Source: Bryobacterales bacterium
GTDB lineage: Bacteria; Cyanobacteriota; Vampirovibrionia; Obscuribacterales; Obscuribacteraceae
Assembly: GCA_903970295.1 (NCBI GenBank)
Contig: CAJCHQ010001016.1
Coordinates: 1-9,535 of the forward strand
Length of the DNA stretch: 9,535 bases
Reading direction: 5' to 3'
Shown: positions 1 through 6,688 of the stretch, in pieces
Layout of the letters: every line of letters begins with the position of its first letter
Numbering within the stretch: the first letter of the stretch is position 1
Notes under the pieces: generated by a model
Seen by the model: only the letters and a program-made list of their open reading frames with translations
What the model was told of the DNA's origin: nothing
Databases searched by the model: none
Translations under genes and position numbers: made by a program

Positions 1-2
1 AC

Positions 3-317
3 GCCGGACTGACCGCGATCGAGACCAACAACGACCTGGTCAACCCCGCCTCTGTGACCGGCGCTGCCGCCCGCTCAATCGTCGAAGACGCCTTCGCTAT
101 AGGGCTGAAGTTCGAAGATGCGCTGGGCAAACCAGAAGATCGTATCGCTCGCAAACTCGAAAACGATCGCCTGCTCAACGCCAGAATCGCTCAACTGGGT
201 CTGGGAGACGTGCTCGCCACCAACGCAGGCGCCAATCCAGAAGCGTATTTACCTCGGACGAAGACGCAAACCGCTCTGACCGGCGATGCGGCAGCCGAAA
301 TTGAGCCCGAAGGCTGA
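3..317 (+). CDS. 3' end of an unrecognised gene (partial)
   Basis: The frame is open from the left edge to a TGA at 315-317, giving 104 visible C-terminal residues. A GTG at 54 could be read as a start, but no SD precedes it and the frame continues upstream with normal-looking codons, so the true start is probably outside the window. The visible part is soluble, mixed in charge and probably helical (a long run of Ala, Glu, Leu and Arg around nt 60-200), ending in a Thr/Ala-rich tail that looks disordered. I see no transmembrane segment, Cys cluster or known motif, and I do not recognise the family. The next gene starts 29 nt downstream with its own SD, so this is probably a member of the same operon upstream of the conjugation genes. 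Confidence 0.75.
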   Translation, partial: AGLTAIETNNDLVNPASVTGAAARSIVEDAFAIGLKFEDALGKPEDRIARKLENDRLLNARIAQLGLGDVLATNAGANPEAYLPRTKTQTALTGDAAAEIEPEG

Positions 318-346
318 CCTAAACTGCAACGGAAGGACGGCAGACT

Positions 347-2707
347 ATGACAAAGCAAAGGGCGCATAATTCGGTAGCGAGCGCGTCGCAAGCACCGACA
401 GCGCCCGTTCACCGCACACTCAAGCACGCCTTCTCAACGCAAACGGTGTTGAAACACAAAGCCGTGTCTCATACCGCGCACACGGTTATGGCGCCTAGCC
501 ACAACTTGATCCTGGTAAGTGCATTTACCGGCGCGACCTTGCTGATAGTGATCGCCAGTCTGGTTTTCTGGCGGCTCAACCATAGCCAGTTGCTAGAATC
601 CACATACACGAACCTGAAACGCCGCTGGTTGAAAGAATTGATGAGCACTGCCAGTCTTGAGCAAAAGCTGCGCAGTACAAATCACTCAATCGATTCAGCA
701 TCCTCGCAATTTGCAGGCGCCACGGCGACTTTTTACTCGCAGGCTGCAGCCACCTGGTCTGGGTGGCTGCAGCATAGAGAAGAATGTGAGGCGGCGCTGG
801 CTTCTGCACAAACACTCTTCCACAAACACCTGCATCGCGAGTGGTGGCAAACGTCGCTCAAACACCTCGAATCGGCAATTGCAATCTTGACGACCGGCAC
901 AGCCAGACTGCTTGAAACACAAGGGCCCGAAGCAGCCAGCGCCGAAGCGGACTTAAAACGTTTCAATCTGGCCTGCCAGATCGCCAATGGCGTTAGCTGT
1001 GAGATCGAAAACAAGCTCTCGGGCACCGAGAATGAAAGTCTAGACACAGCGATGAAGAAATTGCACAAAGCGCAATTGCCAATCGCTCCCTATCTCGAGA
1101 GAATCGAGCAAATTCGGTCGCAAGCTAAGATCATCTCACAACAAGTACTGAGCGACCCACTAACTGAGCATGACAACGTTTGTCGCGCGTGGCACCAGAC
1201 AGTTGATGCACTTGTGCGAGAACTTCTTCGTGCCCTGACGATGAAAGTCCAACTCGAGTCTGCCCAGACGCAGTTCCAAGCGGTGCAAACGCGCCTGGCA
1301 GATCTGCGCAATACAGCAGTTGATGTCGGGTTCCCTGGCGCAGAGTCCATCGGCAACTTTACGTTGAGCGAAGCACCATGCCAGCCCGATCCAATTGCTG
1401 CCACTGTCAGCGACCTCCTAGCACACTTGCATCAACTCCTGTGTGCCGGTCGATTGGCAGCCTTCGACTCAGAGTTTACCCCAGTTCCCGACATCATTGG
1501 CTCGCTGACGCCGATGATCGACCAGGCACTGGCGGACAAAGCTCAGGTCGACGAAGTGATGACTGCAATCATCTCTCAATCGACTGCCGCCGATTTACAA
1601 GCCGATCAAAGCGATCGCCAGCAAATCCTCGATCTCTACATCCGGCAGGAATGGGCGAAAGCACACGCCGCCGCAGAAATTCTCAGGCTGTCACACGAAC
1701 AACGGCAGCACGCTCGCAAACAAGTCGAACAATTGGCTCAACAACTAGCCCTCATCGACAGCGAAATCAAAACGCAACCCACCTGTTGGCGCGTTTCGGC
1801 GGCTGTCGATGAGACCCTGGCGATGGTCACGCAACAGTCAATTTCACTCAGCCATGCAGCCAGCCGAGGAAGCGGCGATTGGCCTGCACTTGCCAGTGCG
1901 GCCACTGACCTGTCGGCACAAATCCAGGGCGAACATACCACGTCGCTCAGGCAACGTCTGCAAGCCGAGCTCTCGGCATACGACCAGGCGCTGAACAAAG
2001 TGTCGGAGTTGAGCGAACTCAAGTCTGATCTAATCGCCAAAATCAAGGACGGTTGGGGCGGAAAGCCAGCGAGCGAGCATCTCGACGAGGACAAATGCCA
2101 CTGGATAAGTACGATCATCGAGCAGCTCGCCGTGCCCAAGCAAAATTGGCTAAAACTGGCAGAAACAAGCGCGCAAGCAATCTTGAGCCTGGCACCAGCA
2201 GCGATACTAATCGGAGAGGAGATCGCACTCAGTCGAGAAACGCAGGAACAGCTAAGGTCGTGCCAATCGATCAGCGCTCGGTGTAAAAAAAGTCCTTACA
2301 CACGCACCATCGCCGGCGTGCAGTACGGCGATAAATTGATCTGCCCCACCCATGAAGCCGATGCACACCTTGCCAGGGCAGTGAACTTCTGGGAGGCGCG
2401 CCTATATGAAAGCGCTTTGGCAGCGATCAAAGAAGCCCGGCTCGCACTTGCTCGAGTGCACTTGCAATGTTGGTGGCTCTGCTTTCAAATGCTCAGCACT
2501 AGCAGCGACTCGTGCGTTCGAGACTTTCTCTGGAGTCAGGGTTATGAGCCGGGCATGTTCGAGCAATGGAGCGGGGAGCTTCTGCAAAAGGCCCAAAACG
2601 GAGCTATCTACGAAGCCCCACAGATCTTTTGCAACCACTCTTTGCAAAAGGCCAAACCTTTGCCCATCGAGCTACCGCCTGTGAGCGATTACAACCTCGC
2701 GCTCTGA
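347..2707 (+). CDS. Membrane-anchored helical (coiled-coil-like) protein, unknown function
   Basis: This 786-residue protein starts at an ATG preceded by an AAGGA site at 333-337. Residues 1-53 are basic and lack Asp and Glu. Residues 54-75 form one strongly hydrophobic transmembrane segment. The remaining ~700 residues are almost entirely helix-forming, rich in Gln, Glu, Ala, Leu and Lys, with recurrent Trp residues, and resemble coiled-coil or spectrin-like bundles. The layout resembles EzrA-type proteins, but this is analogy of architecture, not homology. Near the C-terminus, C639, C646, C666 and H669 form a C-x6-C-x19-C-x2-H arrangement that could bind zinc; a helical-hairpin segment resembling a TPR unit follows (about 675-705). 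The protein ends in Asn-Leu-Ala-Leu, a possible PDZ ligand. Topology is uncertain: the basic N-terminus suggests it is cytoplasmic, which would put the bulk outside. Only 20 nt separate it from the E2 gene, so it is probably a scaffold, sensor or target for the conjugation system. That role is inference. Confidence 0.85.
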   Translation: MTKQRAHNSVASASQAPTAPVHRTLKHAFSTQTVLKHKAVSHTAHTVMAPSHNLILVSAFTGATLLIVIASLVFWRLNHSQLLESTYTNLKRRWLKELMSTASLEQKLRSTNHSIDSASSQFAGATATFYSQAAATWSGWLQHREECEAALASAQTLFHKHLHREWWQTSLKHLESAIAILTTGTARLLETQGPEAASAEADLKRFNLACQIANGVSCEIENKLSGTENESLDTAMKKLHKAQLPIAPYLERIEQIRSQAKIISQQVLSDPLTEHDNVCRAWHQTVDALVRELLRALTMKVQLESAQTQFQAVQTRLADLRNTAVDVGFPGAESIGNFTLSEAPCQPDPIAATVSDLLAHLHQLLCAGRLAAFDSEFTPVPDIIGSLTPMIDQALADKAQVDEVMTAIISQSTAADLQADQSDRQQILDLYIRQEWAKAHAAAEILRLSHEQRQHARKQVEQLAQQLALIDSEIKTQPTCWRVSAAVDETLAMVTQQSISLSHAASRGSGDWPALASAATDLSAQIQGEHTTSLRQRLQAELSAYDQALNKVSELSELKSDLIAKIKDGWGGKPASEHLDEDKCHWISTIIEQLAVPKQNWLKLAETSAQAILSLAPAAILIGEEIALSRETQEQLRSCQSISARCKKSPYTRTIAGVQYGDKLICPTHEADAHLARAVNFWEARLYESALAAIKEARLALARVHLQCWWLCFQMLSTSSDSCVRDFLWSQGYEPGMFEQWSGELLQKAQNGAIYEAPQIFCNHSLQKAKPLPIELPPVSDYNLAL

Positions 2708-2714
2708 GCACCAA

Positions 2715-2720
2715 AGGAGG
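2715..2720 (+). promoter_or_regulatory. Strong ribosome binding site setting the E2 gene start
   Basis: AGGAGG lies within the longer AAAGGAGGTGG and is 7 nt before the ATG at 2728. This is the best SD in the window. It fixes the start at 2728, rather than an in-frame ATG at 2566 that would run 142 nt inside the preceding gene and add 54 residues with no domain character. Its strength suggests efficient reinitiation after the upstream stop at 2705-2707. Confidence 0.85.
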
Positions 2721-2727
2721 TGGTCGA

Positions 2728-4692
2728 ATGAGTTGCCTTTTTTTGCCTAAGATGGACCCCGAGCGAATCGCCCTGCTACGAGCCGCAAACATGACTTGCA
2801 TGGATTTCTCACTTGGCGATCTGGAAGGCGTGCTGATCGAAGAAGCCCAGCTACCAGAGGTGATGAATTTGGTCAATGTTCGAGCTCTAACACAATCAGA
2901 CTCGGGTTATGAAGGGATCAAAACCCTCGACGTCGAGTACGGAAAGTTGCTGCCAAAACTGACCGACGACCACGTGGCGACCGTGATTCCAGACTTGCCC
3001 GGCATATGGCCAGGTGTCTCACGCCCGGCTCAAGGGTTGGTGGCCTTGCTGCAGCGTGATGTGGTGCTCCATTATCCACGCAGAACAGCTTCACCCATCG
3101 ACGACGGGCGCTTTCATGTGCACATTTATAGCTCGCCTGCTGGTCACACACATGCGCCACCGCCGGAGCGCATTTGGGGCGTGCCTGTTGAATGTCTCGA
3201 TCTCGCCTGGCGCGGATCAAGTCACGGCATCAGTTTGAGAGATGAGACGACGGGTTATGAGGTCGCCGAATTGATCGGTCAGAACAACCTTTATGTCCAT
3301 CACGATTTGCTCAAGCATCGTGGCACCATTTACGAAGAAGAGATTTTGCGCAAGCTTCTCGAGCGCGTAATCGTGCATCTCGAAATACCGGCCGCCAGAC
3401 TGCGCCTCTACAAACGCAATCTCTTCATCGACGAGAGTTCGGCGGCAACAGCTCGCGTGATGAATAGTGTTGCGGCGACAAACGATCATGCCGAGAAAGT
3501 TAAAGCGCTCAGAAGCGAAATCGCCAAGCGCACTCGCGAAGCCCTGCAGATCGAGCAAAACCTTCTGCGCAATGATTCATTCAGCCCAGAAGTGTTTGCC
3601 GGCGAATACGAAAGTCTTGTGGCCCTGCCGCAAGTGACCGAAGTGCAGGTGGCAAGCGAACACATAATCGTCTATACAGTTGTGCTCAACTGCCGTGACG
3701 ACAGAACAAACAGACAGCACGAAATCGGTGCTTTCAGAATCATGTTGCCGATCAATGGAAGCGCGCCCCTCTGGTTCAATATGACGCGTCTGGTGAGTGG
3801 ATGGAAAGCAGCTCAGCAGGCTCCTCATGTCTGGAACGATGGTAGTGCCTGCCTGGGAAACACCGAGGACCTCTTCAAAGCGCTCTTAGGACAGCGTCAA
3901 TACGCTCTGGCTGCACAGTTGGCGATCGAGTTTGTGGAATCAGCGAACACCGCAGACGCAGCTGGCAAATTGGTCACCAATTGGCCGTTGGTTAACTCGG
4001 TGCAAGATCAAAGCACCGCGGTCAGCCCAACTGCCACAACCAGTGAGGCATACTCTCAAAACCGGCAACGTTACATCGATGCTTGCGCCTCTCGCGTCGA
4101 CGACCTGGTGCAGCAGGCACGTGAACGCGTGACTGCTTACCGCTCAAGCCTGGAGAGACTGCAGAGTGAATTGGTTTATCACTCTCGAGCTGCCTCTTTT
4201 AGGCATCGTCAAACAACCAATAAATTGGCGGTTGATCGTGATGAGTTGGCTCGCCAGTTCGATCAACTGTTAGCTGTAGCGAAAGTAGAGGATGTCGACA
4301 TCCGAGAAGGCAAACTTCTAATCCGCACTGAAACTCTAGTGGCGCGCGATCAGGGCAGTGGCAAGTGCCACCAGATAGGAACCTTTCTGATCCAAATTGA
4401 CCTAAGCGGTCAAGGCGACTGCGTGCACTGGACTAATCTCAACTCCGTCATCAACGCCTGCAGGGCTCAGCAGCAGGCACCCAACGTCTGGGCCAGCGGC
4501 AGAGCCTGTTTGACAGACAATCACTCGGTGTTCGTCGAGCTGATTGCCAAAATGCAGATAGCGACCGTCGCCCGTCTGGCGATCCAGTTTATCGAACAGG
4601 TGGATACCCGCGCACTGCCAGGACAGTACCTCAATAGTTGGCCGGAACTCCCCGCTACGAAAGAAGGAGACGATGTCGCAAACATTCTTTAG
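2728..4692 (+). CDS. Tandem E2-like (UBC-fold) ubiquitin-conjugating protein with novel N-terminal domain
   Basis: The 654-residue product probably carries activated Ubl as a thioester from the E1 to a target. Residues 1-235 form an unrecognised domain with His residues 130, 132, 140 and 142. Two duplicated modules follow, each a coiled-coil-like helix (about 252-282 and 450-490) plus an E2-like domain (about 285-421 and 500-641). The first E2 core has APHVWNDGSACLG with Cys375; the second has APNVWASGRACL with Cys594. Both align with the canonical E2 motif HPN-x4-G-x-x-C-L, including the position 8 residues before Cys, which is His in the first and Asn in the second. The modules also share IG-x-F before the core, LAI-x-F-E after it and a terminal SWP/NWP. 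An ordinary E2 is about 150 residues with one Cys, so a tandem E2 is unusual. The C-terminus ends in Asn-Ile-Leu. The 3' end overlaps the JAMM gene by 20 nt. E2 assignment is strong; conjugating activity is inferred. Confidence 0.85.
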   Translation: MSCLFLPKMDPERIALLRAANMTCMDFSLGDLEGVLIEEAQLPEVMNLVNVRALTQSDSGYEGIKTLDVEYGKLLPKLTDDHVATVIPDLPGIWPGVSRPAQGLVALLQRDVVLHYPRRTASPIDDGRFHVHIYSSPAGHTHAPPPERIWGVPVECLDLAWRGSSHGISLRDETTGYEVAELIGQNNLYVHHDLLKHRGTIYEEEILRKLLERVIVHLEIPAARLRLYKRNLFIDESSAATARVMNSVAATNDHAEKVKALRSEIAKRTREALQIEQNLLRNDSFSPEVFAGEYESLVALPQVTEVQVASEHIIVYTVVLNCRDDRTNRQHEIGAFRIMLPINGSAPLWFNMTRLVSGWKAAQQAPHVWNDGSACLGNTEDLFKALLGQRQYALAAQLAIEFVESANTADAAGKLVTNWPLVNSVQDQSTAVSPTATTSEAYSQNRQRYIDACASRVDDLVQQARERVTAYRSSLERLQSELVYHSRAASFRHRQTTNKLAVDRDELARQFDQLLAVAKVEDVDIREGKLLIRTETLVARDQGSGKCHQIGTFLIQIDLSGQGDCVHWTNLNSVINACRAQQQAPNVWASGRACLTDNHSVFVELIAKMQIATVARLAIQFIEQVDTRALPGQYLNSWPELPATKEGDDVANIL

Positions 4693-5908
4693 TCCACACC
4701 TTTTCCGCAAGGACGTCAGATTTCTTCCCGGACACGAGCCCAGAAAACCGAAAGTGATCCTCTCTCGACAGGCTTACTCGATGATCTGGCTGTATGTACA
4801 CCTTGCCCGTCAGGAAGTCGGTTGGCTAGGCACCGCCAGCGAAACCGCGGATGGCGATTTTCGCATCGAAAAGGTGATGCTTATCGACCAAGAAGTGACC
4901 GGCGTCGAAACTCAACTGTCGATCGATGGTCTAACCGAGTTTGGCATGGAGCTGATCGACAAGGGTGACGCCGGCATCGAAGAGTGGAACAAACTACGTT
5001 TTTGGGGCCACTCTCATGTCCATATGGGCACCAGTCCTTCACACACAGATGAGAGTACGATGCTGACTTTTCAGCATCCAACTTTCGGTCATCCCTGGTT
5101 CATTCGCGGCATCTTCAACAAAAGGGGTCGGGCCGAATTTACCCTGTTCATGTACGACCAGGGTTTGAAATTCGAAGACGTCGAATGGCAGGTCGAAGGG
5201 CTTTCAGAAAAAGAGCAGACGGAGCAGATTGCTTTAGAAGACACCACAGACAAAAGCGAAAGCGCAGCCGAAGCCGCACTCGATTCAGCCGCCGAAAAAC
5301 AAGAAGTTCGTTCGAAACACCCCCTATCACCCGATCTGACCCACGAAATAATCGCCGCCGCCAAAACCGAGTTTGCGCAGAAGGTACGCGAGCGTCAATA
5401 TTTCTATCGGCCTTTCGGTCAATTCGGCGCGCTGCTTGGTTCGCCCGATCAACAACGGTCACCTGGAGAAGACACGCCGACCAGCACGACGAGCGTCTTC
5501 GGTGGCATTGGGGTGTTGCTTGTGCCGGGCAAAATCGACAATCAGCAAACCGTAGTCGAAAGCGTCGCCAAAGGTGGTCCAGCAGAAAAAGCGGGAATCA
5601 AGCCAGGCGACGTCTTGCTGATCATCGACGGTCGCGAGCTGAGAATCTTTCCTGGCGCGCCAGATAAGCTGAAAGGAGAAGTCGGTACAACCGTGTCAGT
5701 GACAGTCGATCGCCGCGGTGAGATTTTCGAATTCACCGTCACGCGCGAAGAGATAGGCAATGTCACTCCGGTAGTCGGTGATGACGCGGTCAATGATTGT
5801 GCGCCCAAGCAGCCCTCAGCCAAAGCCCGTCCCACACTCTGGGATCGAATATTCTTCAACGAGAGCAGTCAACGGACAGACAACAGATCAGACAACAGAA
5901 AGGAATAA
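4673..5908 (+). CDS. JAMM/MPN metallopeptidase fused to a PDZ domain (deubiquitinase-like)
   Basis: This 411-residue protein has a JAB/MPN domain at about residues 25-175. Glu48 lies in QEVGWLG, and residues 113-126 give a perfect H-x-H-x7-S-x2-D motif (His113, His115, Ser123, Asp126), so all zinc ligands and catalytic residues are present. The family hydrolyses isopeptide or peptide bonds after Ubl C-termini, so the likely role is Ubl maturation or deconjugation. An acidic, Ala/Glu/Lys-rich linker (about 178-275) leads to a PDZ domain at 276-360, with a GGIGVLL carboxylate-binding loop and AEKAGIKPGDVLLIIDG, resembling PDZ domains of Ctp and HtrA proteases. No serine protease domain is present. 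The polar tail after 365 looks disordered. The start ATG at 4673 has AAGGAG at 4664-4669, a short 3-nt spacer, and lies inside the end of the E2 gene, suggesting coupled translation. JAMM and PDZ assignments are strong; substrates are inferred. Confidence 0.92.
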   Translation: MSQTFFSPHLFRKDVRFLPGHEPRKPKVILSRQAYSMIWLYVHLARQEVGWLGTASETADGDFRIEKVMLIDQEVTGVETQLSIDGLTEFGMELIDKGDAGIEEWNKLRFWGHSHVHMGTSPSHTDESTMLTFQHPTFGHPWFIRGIFNKRGRAEFTLFMYDQGLKFEDVEWQVEGLSEKEQTEQIALEDTTDKSESAAEAALDSAAEKQEVRSKHPLSPDLTHEIIAAAKTEFAQKVRERQYFYRPFGQFGALLGSPDQQRSPGEDTPTSTTSVFGGIGVLLVPGKIDNQQTVVESVAKGGPAEKAGIKPGDVLLIIDGRELRIFPGAPDKLKGEVGTTVSVTVDRRGEIFEFTVTREEIGNVTPVVGDDAVNDCAPKQPSAKARPTLWDRIFFNESSQRTDNRSDNRKE

Positions 5909-5914
5909 CCAAAC

Positions 5915-6607
5915 ATGGTCGATCCACTTCGTCACATCGAAGTATTCTCGCCAGACGCTTTTGGTGAACGTCGTATCGACGTCATCGGAGCAGGCGCCAC
6001 AGGTTCCAAGGTCGTACTCAGTCTAGCAAAACTAGGCATCCAAAACATCCATGTGTGGGATTTCGACATCGTCGAAGCACACAACATCGCCAATCAAGTC
6101 TATGGCAATGACGACGTTGGCCAACTTAAAGTCGAAGCTCTTAAGCAGCTGGTGCTCCGTCAAACCGGCACGCAGATTACAACTCACGCCGAGCGCGTCG
6201 ACGGAAGCCAAGAACTAGGTTGCGTGGTCTTTTTGCTCACAGACACGATGGCTTCGCGCAAAGAGATCTTCGAGCAAGGATTGCTCTTTCAACTGCGCAC
6301 CAAATTGGTGATCGAAACGCGCATGGGTGCTGACTCCGGTCGCATCTATGCATTCAATCCATCTCAGCTACCGGAGGTCAACGAAGAAAGCGGCTGGCAG
6401 AGCACACTCTACAGCGATGATGTGGCAGCGGCTTCGGCGTGTGGCGCTTCAATCTCTGTTGGACCGACCGCCGGCATTGTCGCCGAATTGGCCGTCTGGC
6501 AACTGATTCGCTGGTTCGCTATCGAACAAGGTGCAGCCGACCAATTGGACCACGAAGTGATCTTCAGCCTGCGTCCACTGCTTTTCCTGAACAATCGCTT
6601 CGAGTAG
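5915..6607 (+). CDS. Minimal E1-like (ThiF/MoeB-type) Ubl-activating enzyme
   Basis: This 230-residue protein has a Rossmann-type adenylation fold. GAGATG at 25-30 is the nucleotide-binding loop, Asp49 and Asp51 follow strand 2, Asn57 and Gln61 match the N-x3-Q part of the E1 motif, Lys72 matches the conserved Lys, and LLTDT around Asp110 fits the conserved Asp near the ATP site. Position 60, usually Arg in NLNRQ, is Asn here. Cys176 in ACGASISVGP aligns by eye with the ThiF Cys184 region and is the candidate thioester residue. The CxxC zinc pairs of MoeB and ThiF are absent. It would adenylate the C-terminal Gly of the Ubl protein downstream and pass it to the E2. At 230 residues it is shorter than MoeB/ThiF-type enzymes and far shorter than eukaryotic E1s, and has no visible Ubl-fold domain for E2 recruitment. 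It starts 6 nt after the JAMM gene, with AAAGGA around 5899-5904. Confidence 0.92.
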   Translation: MVDPLRHIEVFSPDAFGERRIDVIGAGATGSKVVLSLAKLGIQNIHVWDFDIVEAHNIANQVYGNDDVGQLKVEALKQLVLRQTGTQITTHAERVDGSQELGCVVFLLTDTMASRKEIFEQGLLFQLRTKLVIETRMGADSGRIYAFNPSQLPEVNEESGWQSTLYSDDVAAASACGASISVGPTAGIVAELAVWQLIRWFAIEQGAADQLDHEVIFSLRPLLFLNNRFE

Positions 6608-6688
6608 CACGGCTAATACTCACGCCGCACGGACACCGCATCTGTCAAAGTTTCCACATTCTCCTCACCGAATAAAGAAAGGCTCGCC

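Noticed and set aside
1738..2139. 133-codon minus-strand ORF
   Set aside because: It is antisense to the well-supported 786-residue gene, with Ser/Arg/Cys-rich composition typical of a shadow frame and no SD-supported context.
2566..2727. Upstream in-frame ATG extending the E2 protein by 54 residues
   Set aside because: It lies inside the preceding gene and has no SD, whereas the ATG at 2728 has a strong, well-spaced AGGAGG.
3115..3153. H-x-H-x7 motif in the E2 N-terminal domain as a second JAMM site
   Set aside because: The Ser and Asp required by H-x-H-x7-S-x2-D are replaced by His and Pro, so it is not a JAMM active site; it is kept only as a possible metal cluster.
5185..5667. 160-codon + strand ORF in another frame
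   Set aside because: It is Arg-rich and lies wholly inside the JAMM-PDZ gene, whose frame encodes recognisable domains.
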